A DNA stretch of 35,983 bases from the NCBI GenBank assembly GCA_903851365.1, contig CAINOB010000006.1:1-35983 (forward strand), written 5' to 3'. The DNA is from an uncultured Bacteroidota bacterium (GTDB lineage: Bacteria > Bacteroidota > Bacteroidia > Bacteroidales > UBA12481). Made by a program: the position numbers and the translations under genes. Below are positions 7,008-15,650 of this stretch, one piece after another. Position 1 is the stretch's first letter; every line of letters begins with the position of its first letter. The notes beneath the pieces are model-generated. The model ran no database searches. It was not told the origin of the DNA and saw nothing but the letters and a program-made list of their open reading frames with translations.

Positions 7008-8231
7008 ATGAGGTGGTTCTGGTTTGCTACGTTCACACTTATCTGCAGCTTATTATCCATATTTTTCAGACAACCGCTGATCCTTATCGCGGAGCTATTT
7101 CTTATCGACATTTTTTTAACCCGAAAAGTTAAATGGCTCTTCTGGATACCAAAGTCAGCCAAACGATTCCCTCCCTGGCTAAATTTCTCCTGCTGGTTAC
7201 TTTTCACCATCTGGATAATCCGTGTATTGGCGATTGATAGCATAACTATTGTTACTTCAGCTGGCAAGCCACAATTACAGCCCGGCGATAATGTTATTGT
7301 ATCTAAAATCCATTATGGACCCAGGTTACCACAGGTACCATTCATTTCCCAAAAATCATACCACCGATTAGCTGGTTTATCTGGTTTATCCGCAATAAAA
7401 CGGGGTGATTTACTCGCGTTTAATTTTCCTGAAGGCGATTCAGTCCTTGAGGATATGGCCTCAATAAGCTATTATTCATGGAAACGCAAAAATGAATCTA
7501 AAAACCCCAATTTCTCCACACCAACTAAAGTCCGTTTTCGACCCTTGGGCAGGCGCAGTCCGGAGATTAGCAGATGTGCCGGACTTCCTGGAGATACTGT
7601 AATTATTCCCTCGGCAGCCAGTTCCTCCCTTCAAATTTCATACGATTACCTGATAGAAGTCCGAAACCAGCAGTTGCCTCAGGATTTCGTTGACAAGCTG
7701 GGTTTGGGCGCCACTGAAACCCAGATTTTACCAGGATTGGGCTACCTCATACCCCTTAGGCCTGATCAGCTGGCTTTTGTCAGGTTGAGGCCAGAAGTGA
7801 ATAGTTTAGCAGCCCATATGATGGAACCTGGAAAGGGTGATTATAATATTTTCCCTCACGATAACAGGTATCCGTGGAACCGTGATAACTTTGGCCCGGT
7901 AATTGTTCCTCGGAAAGGCGATATGATTAGGCTTACATTGCTGAATATCTGCATATACAAGAGAATTATTGAAGTTTATGAGAATAACCGCCTGGAAATT
8001 CTTAATGATCAGATTTGCATTAATGGCTTACCAACAAATGCGTATACCTTTAAGCAGAATTACTATTTTGTTTTGGGGGATAACCGCCATCATTCTAGGG
8101 ACTCCAGGCATTGGGGTTTCCTTCCTGAGGATCATATTATCGGAAAACCTGTACTTATATGGTTTTCAGCCAATAAAGGACCAGATCAGCCATTGAGGAT
8201 TTTTTGGAACAGAATATTTAACAGACTATGA
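7008..8231 (+). CDS. Signal peptidase I-like protein lacking the catalytic dyad (paralogue 1)
   Basis: A 407-residue protein of the S26 signal peptidase fold. Two hydrophobic segments (about 1-37 and 58-76) precede a periplasmic domain with the family boxes: QPGDNVIVSK, FNFPEGD, RCAGLPGDTV and GDNRHHSRDSRHWGF. Aligned without gaps to the next gene, the catalytic Ser position is Ala85 and the general-base Lys position is Ser188 (ISRC instead of IKRC). Ser84 is one residue off register. So it is predicted to be inactive as a peptidase while keeping the structural boxes. It starts 15 nt after dapB and overlaps the next gene by 4 nt (ATGA). A role as partner or chaperone of the active enzyme is inference. 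Confidence 0.88.
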   Translation: MRWFWFATFTLICSLLSIFFRQPLILIAELFLIDIFLTRKVKWLFWIPKSAKRFPPWLNFSCWLLFTIWIIRVLAIDSITIVTSAGKPQLQPGDNVIVSKIHYGPRLPQVPFISQKSYHRLAGLSGLSAIKRGDLLAFNFPEGDSVLEDMASISYYSWKRKNESKNPNFSTPTKVRFRPLGRRSPEISRCAGLPGDTVIIPSAASSSLQISYDYLIEVRNQQLPQDFVDKLGLGATETQILPGLGYLIPLRPDQLAFVRLRPEVNSLAAHMMEPGKGDYNIFPHDNRYPWNRDNFGPVIVPRKGDMIRLTLLNICIYKRIIEVYENNRLEILNDQICINGLPTNAYTFKQNYYFVLGDNRHHSRDSRHWGFLPEDHIIGKPVLIWFSANKGPDQPLRIFWNRIFNRL

Positions 8232-9571
8232 AAACAGATTTTAAAAGCATCCCGCGCAAACAGTACATCAAGTTCGGAATTGTCGCCTTCATTTATCTCC
8301 TCTGGGTAATCTGGCTTGGCAGTTTTCTTTGGTTAATCGGTTTGCCTATCATTTTTGATATGTACCTCACCCACATGGTTAATTGGACATTTTGGAAAAA
8401 GCGTAATCAAAAAAACTCCTCCTTTGTTGAATGGGTTGATGCCCTGATATTTGCATTGATTGCAGTTTCATTTATCAATTTGTTTCTATTCCAGAACTTC
8501 AATATTCCGACCGCTTCGATGGAAAAGTCCCTGCTGATCGGAGATTACCTATTTGTCAGCAAAGTAAGCTATGGACCGAGGGTTCCAACCACACCCCTAT
8601 CCTTTCCACTGGTTCAGCATACATTGCCCATGACAACGGACAAGAATTCCTTTCTTACCTGGATACAGAATCCTTATCGCCGCATGGCAGGTTTCACAAA
8701 GATTAAGAACAATGATCCGATTGTATTTAATTATCCGGAAGGTGATACCGTTTGTACTAAGATTCAAAGCAACGAAAGTTATTATAGCCTGATCAGGAGA
8801 TATGGCAGACAAACCGTTCTGAACAATCCTGTTGACTTTGGCCGGATAGTGGTAAGGCCCGTTGACCGCCGCGAAAATTTCATCAAGAGGTGTATAGGAA
8901 TTCCTGGAGATACAGTAGAGGTTCGTCATAACTGGGTTTATGTTAATGGCAAACCACAGGATTCGGTTGAGAATATGCAATTTGATTATCACATAATAAC
9001 CGATGGCACTCCCATCAACCAGAAGAAACTGGAGCTTCTCGACATTTCTAAAGTTGACATACATTTCTCCAATGGAGAGTACATCCTACCGTTATCCTCC
9101 AAGAAAGCAAGAGATATCAGGCAGCTTACCAATGTCAAATTCATGGAACGCATGGAAGAACCTGCAGGCACCTGGGATAGCATGACATTCCCATTCCGTG
9201 AAGAATTTAAATGGAACCGTGATAATTACGGACCAATCTGGATACCTAAAATGGGAACTACTGTGACATTAACTTTGCAGAACCTTCCATTATATGAACG
9301 CATTATTCATGCCTATGAGGGCAATGAGCTAAAGGTATCTGGAAACCAGATCCTGATCAATGGAAAACCTGTGACATCGTATACTTTTAAAATGAACTAT
9401 TACTGGATGATGGGTGATAACCGCCATAATTCAGCGGATTCCAGATTTTGGGGTTTTGTCCCGGAAGATCATATCGTGGGTAAACCAAGATTTGTTTACC
9501 TGTCGTTCAATAAGGATAAAAAATTCCCTGCCAACATCAGGTGGAACAGAGTTTTCATGAAGATCAGGTAA
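8228..9571 (+). CDS. lepB: Signal peptidase I (active member of the cluster)
   Basis: A 447-residue signal peptidase I, the membrane-bound protease that removes signal peptides from exported proteins on the periplasmic side. Two N-terminal membrane segments (about 17-45 and 70-90) are followed by box B with the nucleophile in IPTASMEKSLLIGD (Ser97), box D with the base in FIKRCIGIPGDTV (Lys220), and box E MMGDNRHNSADSRFWGFVPEDH. Both catalytic residues are present. A long insertion between boxes D and E, typical of Bacteroidetes enzymes, makes it larger than E. coli LepB (324 residues). It overlaps its inactive-looking upstream paralogue by 4 nt, and another lies 20 nt downstream. Confidence 0.95.
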   Translation: MKTDFKSIPRKQYIKFGIVAFIYLLWVIWLGSFLWLIGLPIIFDMYLTHMVNWTFWKKRNQKNSSFVEWVDALIFALIAVSFINLFLFQNFNIPTASMEKSLLIGDYLFVSKVSYGPRVPTTPLSFPLVQHTLPMTTDKNSFLTWIQNPYRRMAGFTKIKNNDPIVFNYPEGDTVCTKIQSNESYYSLIRRYGRQTVLNNPVDFGRIVVRPVDRRENFIKRCIGIPGDTVEVRHNWVYVNGKPQDSVENMQFDYHIITDGTPINQKKLELLDISKVDIHFSNGEYILPLSSKKARDIRQLTNVKFMERMEEPAGTWDSMTFPFREEFKWNRDNYGPIWIPKMGTTVTLTLQNLPLYERIIHAYEGNELKVSGNQILINGKPVTSYTFKMNYYWMMGDNRHNSADSRFWGFVPEDHIVGKPRFVYLSFNKDKKFPANIRWNRVFMKIR

Positions 9572-9591
9572 TTTTGGTCAACGAAAAATTA

Positions 9592-10617
9592 ATGAAAAAA
9601 TATCGGTCGCAAATAAAATGGTCATTACTGACCCTGTTATTCTTGTTTCTGGTGCGAGTTTTTTTCTACCAGACAGTCAAGGTTGACAACTTTCATATGG
9701 CATCGACGATTTTACCCGGCGACAGGGTTATCATAAATAAATTTCGAGCAGGACTCAGGTTACCGATTTCGATTATTGGCCTGCCGGGTCCGAAGTCACC
9801 CTATGCTGATGGGTTTCGCCTGCCCTATCTAAGATTACCCGCACTCATTAAGCTGAAAAGGCAGGATGTTATTGCCTTCAATTACCCCGTGGGTTCCGAC
9901 CAGCCTATCGATAGAAAAAGATTAATGATCAGCCGTTTAGTCGGGTTACCTGGTGATACCTTGCTAATTCAGGATAAAATAGTGACAGTCAATCGCAAAG
10001 AGCTTCCAGAGCCGCAAAACGGAAGAGCAGAATTCAGGACCATTACCAATGGGAAATCCATCAGCAATGAATTTCTTCGCAGATACGATATCGAAAAGCC
10101 AAGGATAGCTGCCGATATTGGAATTTTCGATCTGGATATTCCCAAGAGCTTAAGTACCGTTCTGGAAAAGGAACCAGGAGTGACCAATGTTCGGGAAACA
10201 AAGCTTTTTCTGGGTGATGCCTCGGTGGATTATTATCCACTTTCCAACTTCTTCATGTGGAATCGTGATCAATTCGGATCCTTAAGAGTTCCTTCGAAAG
10301 GAATGACGGTAAAAATTGATATCAGGACCATAGATTTCTATCGTGATATTATTGAAACGCATGAGAAGCATGATGTATTGGTCGATTTTTCGGGTATCCA
10401 TATTGATGGCAAGACTATTACATCTTATACGTTTGAAAAGAATTATTTCTTCGTTTTAAGTGACAGCCGAGACAACCCTGATGACAGCAGGAAGTATGGA
10501 TTTGTTCCGGAGGATCATATTCTTGGCGTCGCCAAACGAATTTTCTGGTCGCATCAAAACAAGTATGATTACCTTAGGAAATTCCATCTGGAAAGATTTT
10601 TCAAGAGTATCCATTAA
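9592..10617 (+). CDS. Signal peptidase I-like protein lacking the catalytic dyad (paralogue 3)
   Basis: A 341-residue S26-fold protein with one membrane segment (about 10-28) and periplasmic boxes LPGDRVIINK, AFNYPVG, SRLVGLPGDTLL and FVPEDHILG. At the nucleophile position the sequence is FHMAST, giving His35 for Ser; at the base position it is ISRLVG, giving Ser114 for Lys. Box E is changed to LSDSRDNPDDSRKYG, losing the GDNR form. It is therefore predicted to be non-catalytic, independently of paralogue 1. I use the ATG at 9592; an upstream in-frame ATG at 9541 would overlap lepB and add 17 residues outside the membrane segment. WbqC follows after 9 nt. Confidence 0.85.
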   Translation: MKKYRSQIKWSLLTLLFLFLVRVFFYQTVKVDNFHMASTILPGDRVIINKFRAGLRLPISIIGLPGPKSPYADGFRLPYLRLPALIKLKRQDVIAFNYPVGSDQPIDRKRLMISRLVGLPGDTLLIQDKIVTVNRKELPEPQNGRAEFRTITNGKSISNEFLRRYDIEKPRIAADIGIFDLDIPKSLSTVLEKEPGVTNVRETKLFLGDASVDYYPLSNFFMWNRDQFGSLRVPSKGMTVKIDIRTIDFYRDIIETHEKHDVLVDFSGIHIDGKTITSYTFEKNYFFVLSDSRDNPDDSRKYGFVPEDHILGVAKRIFWSHQNKYDYLRKFHLERFFKSIH

Positions 10618-10626
10618 CCAGCCGGG

Positions 10627-11227
10627 ATGAAGGAAATTTGGCTAACTACTGCTTATCTGGGTACAGTTGAGTATTTCGGGTTAATGACAGGAGCTGATAT
10701 TGCCTATATCGAATCCTTTGAAAACTATAAAAAGCAATCCTGGCGAAACAGGTTAAGGATACTGACAGCAAACGGTCCGATCAATTTGTGCATTCCCGTT
10801 GTTAAAGGCAATTCTCTTCAACAGCCTATTCGTGAAGTAAAGATAGATTATCGCGAAAATTGGCAGAAGAATCATTTCAGGGCCATTGAATCAGCCTATC
10901 GACGCTCCCCATATTATGAGTTTCTCATTGATGAGTTTCGTTTTCTTTGGGAAAAAAAAGCCGGAGTATCTATTCGATTACAATTATCTGGCGATTGGAG
11001 TAGTGCTTAAGCTTATGAAAGCCAAGGTAACCCTTGAAAATACTAAGGATTACTTCAAACCAGGTTATTACGGATCCTCTGATTATCGATATCTGATTCA
11101 TCCCAAGGAAAAAAAACAAGGCACAGGGTATGAGCCTGTGCCTTATCAACAAGTCTTTTCAGATCGCTTTGGTTTCACTCCGGATCTGAGCATCCTTGAT
11201 TGGTTGTTCAACGACTTTAGAACTTAA
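10627..11227 (+). pseudogene. WbqC-like family protein, split by a one-base frameshift
   Basis: Frame 1 from the ATG at 10627 reads the N-terminal two thirds of a WbqC-like protein (MKEIWLTTAYLGTVEYFG, then NRLRILTANGPINLCIPV and EVKIDYRENWQKNHFRAIE). At the A8 tract 10952-10959 the homology moves to the next frame, which gives EYLFDYNYLAIG, then HPKEKKQGTGY and FGFTPDLSILDWLFN, ending at 11227. Seven A in place of eight restores one frame of about 200 residues, the normal family length. It may be a sequencing error, a recent mutation or transcriptional slippage. WbqC-like proteins occur in polysaccharide loci and beside lepB in Bacteroidetes; their reaction is not established. Confidence 0.85.
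11109..11144 (-). terminator. Leftward Rho-independent terminator inside the WbqC coding sequence
   Basis: A perfect 10-bp inverted repeat, AAGGCACAGG (11118-11127) and CCTGTGCCTT (11135-11144), has a 7-nt loop and is flanked on its left by A8 (11109-11116). Read on the minus strand this is a GC-rich hairpin followed, one base later, by T8, a textbook terminator for the leftward porin gene that stops at 11217. On the plus strand there is no T tract after the stem. Confidence 0.88.
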
Positions 11228-12656
11228 AGCCAAAGGTCGCTGAAAATCTTGTCAGAGCGTTATTTACGTCAGCAGAATTGGTTCCATAAAGGAAATAACT
11301 TTGATCCTGACCAGCTCGTGAAAACCCCAGATCAAAGTAATATTGATTGTCGCGGTACCCTACCCCAGCCGAATATATATTGAGATTCCTTCCTGCGTTA
11401 GGTTCACCAGCGACATAAGGACTTCCGTAGAGGGCATATCCGGCTCTTACGTAATAAGAACCCATCAATACCAATTCACCACCAATTCGAAGGTTTGATG
11501 TCGGTTTAAAACGAGTAGAAACTGCTTCGTTTTCACTAAAGAAATCATAAATTGATGATCTGAGTCTTCCAGTTGAATAATCGAGATATTCATAATCAAC
11601 GGAGATAAGTCCAAATTGTTTGAAGATCAAAGCCAAGCTACCAGTTGCTTTGAATGGCGTTGTGATTGAATAATCATAATTACCGCTGGCGTCATAGGTA
11701 TGGACTGCCTGGCCGTCATTCAGGTCGGTCGACATGGAGCTGGTAAAATCATCTTTTAATTTTAGTACAGTCGGGGTTTGGATGGATGCCCCTATCCTCA
11801 GAAAATCCAACGGTTTAGCAAGGAAGCCAACCTTCAGGTTCACTCCTGATCCGGTGGTAGTCAACGAATTTCGAAATGAAAAGGCATTAAAGAAATTAAT
11901 TACGTTGTTTGGATCTTCTTCTGAATGTTCCCAAACTTCCGAGTAATCAGCCTTTTGCACCCCAAGAGTAGCCCCAAAGAATAATTTGTCTGAAAAATTC
12001 ATTCCCATGCTGAAATCATATTCACCCAAAGCTCCGCGACCAGTAACAGTTCTCTTTTGAGTTTCCCCGTAGTGTGAATTAGTAAAATCAGAAAAGTAAG
12101 AATGAGAAAGTGAATCATAATCAATCAGGTAAGTTTCCCATGCCAGGCCATCAGTAAAAGGATCCCACTGACCTTTGGTGCTGTTTGCAGAATTAACAAA
12201 TCCATCGACCATTGAATTCGTGTTATTAACCCCCTTCATGGTTATATTCTGGCCAAAGTCTTTCAATTTGTTGTAACCAATAGCAAAGGTCATCCCTTTA
12301 AGAGGAGAATCTTCATTTTTAAATTTAATTGGAATGGCAACACCGATATGGCTGAAGCCCATCTTAAAGCCGTTATCCGACATGTTGGTGCCGAGATAAA
12401 ATGCTTTAGATGAGTAGGAATTATAGTCGGCGGTAAAAGAGAATTCGCCTGATCGCATGATTCCCAGGCCAGCCGGGTTTAAACTTCCAGCAGCAAGGTC
12501 ACCTCCAACAGCTCCCAGTGCTCCGCCCATACTCATCGACCGGGTTGTTCCACCTGTCTGAATGAAAGAATATCTGAGAACATCCTGTTCATTCTGGGCA
12601 TTTAGTCCGACAACCATTATGGTTAACAGACTGATTATTAATATATTTCTTTTCAT
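11217..12656 (-). CDS. Outer-membrane beta-barrel protein, OmpP1/FadL/TodX-like
   Basis: A 479-residue exported protein. A signal peptide (about 1-20, cleavage near LNA/Q) is followed by SFIQTGGTTRSMSMGGALGAVGGDLAAGSLNPAGLG, quoted here only for its key GGALGAVGGD and NPAGLG parts, which is the typical N-terminal plug/hatch sequence of Bacteroidetes OmpP1/FadL-type porins. The rest is a run of amphipathic strands ending FSATFGFKF, with the terminal Phe of a BAM insertion signal. Such proteins allow hydrophobic or other small molecules through the outer membrane; the substrate cannot be told. It lies downstream of the lipoprotein gene in the same direction. Its terminator (11109-11144) lies inside the convergent WbqC gene, whose last 11 bases it also overlaps. 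Confidence 0.85.
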   Translation of the reverse strand: MKRNILIISLLTIMVVGLNAQNEQDVLRYSFIQTGGTTRSMSMGGALGAVGGDLAAGSLNPAGLGIMRSGEFSFTADYNSYSSKAFYLGTNMSDNGFKMGFSHIGVAIPIKFKNEDSPLKGMTFAIGYNKLKDFGQNITMKGVNNTNSMVDGFVNSANSTKGQWDPFTDGLAWETYLIDYDSLSHSYFSDFTNSHYGETQKRTVTGRGALGEYDFSMGMNFSDKLFFGATLGVQKADYSEVWEHSEEDPNNVINFFNAFSFRNSLTTTGSGVNLKVGFLAKPLDFLRIGASIQTPTVLKLKDDFTSSMSTDLNDGQAVHTYDASGNYDYSITTPFKATGSLALIFKQFGLISVDYEYLDYSTGRLRSSIYDFFSENEAVSTRFKPTSNLRIGGELVLMGSYYVRAGYALYGSPYVAGEPNAGRNLNIYSAGVGYRDNQYYFDLGFSRAGQDQSYFLYGTNSADVNNALTRFSATFGFKF

Positions 12657-12747
12657 GATGTTGAATAATATCTATTTGTAATAATGGTATAGGGAGAGTA
12701 TATAACGGAATCCGTCAGATTCTCTTGTTCTATATTTTGCTGCAGAA

Positions 12748-14067
12748 TTATCTTCTTCCGCCACCGCCACCGCCGCCAGAGCGTGATGACCCTGAACTAC
12801 CGGAGGACATGCTGGATGAACCACCGCTTGAACGGCCAGAAGATGAAGAGCCACTGCTGTAACTGCTTGAGCTGCGAACTGAAGACGAGCTACCGCTGCT
12901 ATAGTTACTGGTCCTGGGTGCCGAACTGCCTGAATAAGTAGTTCCCGATGAACTTCTTACAGCGCCGGTCTGTGAGCTTCTGTAAGCTCCTGATGATCTG
13001 TCAATGGTTGAGGATGAACTCCCAGAAACGGAAGTTTTTGGTCTGACATAAGAAGAGCGCGATTCTGAACCACTGGTACTTGAGGACCTTAGAGAAGAAG
13101 AGCCCTGAACTGGTTGCTGAACATAAGAGCTTCCGGTTCGTGACCTGATATAACTGCTAGAATTGGTTCTATCGGGTACAGTTGTGGATCTGGTTTGTGT
13201 ATTCTGGCCGGCAGATATACTGCTCCTGTAGCCTGAGGGCCGTGATTCAGCCTTTGGATCAGAAGAAGACCTGGGTGCAGCTGTCACACTGGTAGATGCT
13301 GATTTTGTTGAAGATCCGGATGAAACGGTGCCAGTACCCCGGGTTCCGCCTGCGGCATAAAGACGATCACCAGTAACCATGCCACCTGCACTACTTCCGC
13401 TTATGCCATCGGTGCGCACTGAGTGTCTTGGTCCGTAATGATAATTTTCGTTATTCCCATTATTATTATGGTTTCCGTTACCCCAGAAAATATCATTCCA
13501 ATACATCGAACCATAGCCCATTCCATAATATCCTCCGTACATAGAACCGTACCATGGATTATACCCAAAACCGCCAAATCCGTATGGTGAATAGAAATCA
13601 GAATAGAAGGGATCATAGTATCCGAATCCACCATAACCCATTCCGCCATAGCCAAATCCGCCATAGCCCATACTACCGAAACCGAATCCCGAATAGAAGG
13701 GATCGTAATAATCCAACCCCATATACGGACGTGCAAATCGGTTTATACGGTTGGTATAGTAATAGTCGTCATCGGAATTATTATATCCCCCGTTGTTGTC
13801 CTGATTGACATATTCCTGCTGTGCAGAATCAACCAGGATATAATTTCCCTGTGCAACTTTTACTGTATCTTCAGCAACCCTCAAATTTTCCGGTCTTGCC
13901 GGAGGAGCTGGCACAGTAGTTGCATTCAGACGTTTGCTTACTACAACCTGTTGGTTACCTGGGTTATAATACACATCATCGGAGTTACCAGATGTCAGAA
14001 ACACTCCCGTGCCGCAAGAGCTTGCCAGCAGTAATATGGGAAGAAGTTTTGCAAATGTTGTTTTCAT
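12748..14067 (-). CDS. Low-complexity Gly/Tyr/Ser-rich lipoprotein, function unknown
   Basis: A 439-residue predicted lipoprotein: [19 protein letters not shown] is a type II signal with lipid-bearing Cys18. No acidic residues follow the Cys, so the known Bacteroidetes surface-export signal is not evident. Regions: an ordinary part (19-90), an Asn/Asp/Tyr patch (91-105), a Gly/Tyr/Phe repeat region (about 118-190) with two copies of YYDPFYS and repeated GYGGFGY units, an Asn/His patch (195-215), then a long Ser/Arg/Thr tract (about 225-425) ending in G7-RR. No enzymatic domain is seen. The composition suggests a disordered or sticky envelope protein, perhaps wall- or surface-associated, but this is inference. 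It is divergent from proS across 100 nt. Confidence 0.75.
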   Translation of the reverse strand: MKTTFAKLLPILLLASSCGTGVFLTSGNSDDVYYNPGNQQVVVSKRLNATTVPAPPARPENLRVAEDTVKVAQGNYILVDSAQQEYVNQDNNGGYNNSDDDYYYTNRINRFARPYMGLDYYDPFYSGFGFGSMGYGGFGYGGMGYGGFGYYDPFYSDFYSPYGFGGFGYNPWYGSMYGGYYGMGYGSMYWNDIFWGNGNHNNNGNNENYHYGPRHSVRTDGISGSSAGGMVTGDRLYAAGGTRGTGTVSSGSSTKSASTSVTAAPRSSSDPKAESRPSGYRSSISAGQNTQTRSTTVPDRTNSSSYIRSRTGSSYVQQPVQGSSSLRSSSTSGSESRSSYVRPKTSVSGSSSSTIDRSSGAYRSSQTGAVRSSSGTTYSGSSAPRTSNYSSGSSSSVRSSSSYSSGSSSSGRSSGGSSSMSSGSSGSSRSGGGGGGGRR

Positions 14068-14167
14068 GGCGTTACCCTTCTATGAGGTTTTAAATATAGG
14101 AGATTATTTCCTTAATTTGTATTCTCATTTCTCTTTACTAATCAAATATTGTACCAAACACATCAAA

Positions 14168-15640
14168 ATGGCCAAGGTATTAACATCCCGGAGTGAAAAT
14201 TATTCCCAGTGGTATAACGATTTGGTAATCAAGGCAGATCTGGCTGAAAATTCGGCTGTCAGAGGCTGCATGGTGATCAAACCTTATGGATATGCTATTT
14301 GGGAAAAGATACAGGCGGAGCTGGATCGAATGTTTAAGGAAACCGGGCATGTAAATGCCTATTTCCCTCTGTTCATACCAAAATCTTTTTTCAGCCGGGA
14401 AGCCCAGCATGTTGAGGGTTTTGCCAAAGAATGCGCCGTAGTAACCCATTATCGTTTAATGAAGGACGAGGTAAATGGTGGGCTTAAAGTTGATCCATCA
14501 GCAAAATTAGAAGAGGAGCTGATTGTGCGGCCTACTTCGGAAACAATAATATGGAACACCTATAAAAACTGGATCCAATCGTATCGCGATCTCCCCATAT
14601 TAATCAACCAGTGGGCCAATGTTGTTCGTTGGGAAATGAGGACCCGTTTATTTCTAAGGACAGCTGAGTTTTTATGGCAAGAGGGTCATACCGCACACGA
14701 AACAAGCGATGAAGCAATTGAGGAAACAAGGAAAATTCTGGATGTATATTCAACTTTCGCCGAGGAATTTCTGGCGATACCGGTTATTAAAGGTCTTAAG
14801 ACCGAATCAGAAAAGTTTGCCGGCGCCATCAATACTTATTGCATTGAAGCCCTCATGCAGGATGGTAAAGCCTTGCAAGCCGGAACCTCTCATTTTCTGG
14901 GACAGAATTTTGCCAAAGCTTTCGATGTAAAATATGCTTCGCGTGAAGGGCGCGAGGAATACGTTTGGGCCACCTCCTGGGGTGTCTCCACCCGTTTGAT
15001 GGGTGCACTCATCATGGCACACTCCGACGACAACGGACTGGTACTGCCACCAGCACTTGCACCTCAGCAGGTTGTTATTGTACCGATTTATAAGACTCCA
15101 GAAGAGTATACCGCAACGTGCAATCGCGCCCATGCCATTAAAGATTCGCTTAAGAAGCTTGGGATAACGGTTAAAGTTGATGATCGGGATACACACAAAC
15201 CAGGATGGAAATTTGCCGAATATGAATTGAAAGGCGTTCCCCTCAGGTTGGCTATCGGGCCAAGAGATATGGAACAAGGTACAATAGAGGTTGCCCGTCG
15301 TGATACCCTTACAAAAGAGGTTATCGCACAGGATCAGCTGACTACAGTTATTCCGGCACTTTTGGACACCATGCAAAAAGATATTTTCAATAAGGCTTTT
15401 AACTTCAGGGCGCAAAACACTTTTAAAGTCGACACTTGGGAAGAATTTCTAATACAGGTTGAAAAAGGTGGTTTTATCTCAGCACATTGGGATGGGGATC
15501 CAGCAACAGAAAAATTGATCCAGGAGGAAACAAAGGCGACAATCCGTTGCATCCCTCTAGATTCGTCAGAAGAAGCAGGTCAATGCGTAAGAACAGGCAA
15601 GCCTTCATTTCGCCGTGTAATTTTTGCTCGGTCTTATTAA
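14168..15640 (+). CDS. proS: Proline--tRNA ligase (archaeal/eukaryal-like short type)
   Basis: A 490-residue class II synthetase that charges tRNA-Pro. It lacks the large editing insertion of the E. coli-type enzyme and ends in Tyr (VIFARSY), as is typical of the archaeal/eukaryal type that many Bacteroidetes carry. Motif 2 region [24 protein letters not shown] and motif 3 region [26 protein letters not shown] are clear, followed by the anticodon-binding domain and a C-terminal zinc-like domain. ATG 14168 ([16 protein letters not shown]) is the family start; a longer reading from 14009 would run back across the divergent gene's start. It probably leads a unit with the next gene and tilS (gaps 10 and 4 nt). 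Confidence 0.96.
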   Translation: MAKVLTSRSENYSQWYNDLVIKADLAENSAVRGCMVIKPYGYAIWEKIQAELDRMFKETGHVNAYFPLFIPKSFFSREAQHVEGFAKECAVVTHYRLMKDEVNGGLKVDPSAKLEEELIVRPTSETIIWNTYKNWIQSYRDLPILINQWANVVRWEMRTRLFLRTAEFLWQEGHTAHETSDEAIEETRKILDVYSTFAEEFLAIPVIKGLKTESEKFAGAINTYCIEALMQDGKALQAGTSHFLGQNFAKAFDVKYASREGREEYVWATSWGVSTRLMGALIMAHSDDNGLVLPPALAPQQVVIVPIYKTPEEYTATCNRAHAIKDSLKKLGITVKVDDRDTHKPGWKFAEYELKGVPLRLAIGPRDMEQGTIEVARRDTLTKEVIAQDQLTTVIPALLDTMQKDIFNKAFNFRAQNTFKVDTWEEFLIQVEKGGFISAHWDGDPATEKLIQEETKATIRCIPLDSSEEAGQCVRTGKPSFRRVIFARSY

Positions 15641-15650
15641 TTTCAAGATC

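Noticed and set aside
8597-9064. 155-residue minus-strand open frame within lepB
   Set aside because: Antisense to a gene with clear catalytic motifs; no recognisable domain or start signal.
13590-13700. Repeats in the lipoprotein gene as a CRISPR or other array
   Set aside because: They are imperfect, short coding repeats (Gly/Tyr units) in frame, without uniform spacers.
13401-13736. 111-residue open frame antisense/alternate to the lipoprotein, rich in Ile, Trp and Met
   Set aside because: It is an alternate reading of the low-complexity repeat DNA and has no independent support.
14807-15415. 202-residue minus-strand open frame over proS
   Set aside because: ProS motifs are uninterrupted in the plus frame; the opposite frame shows no known domain.
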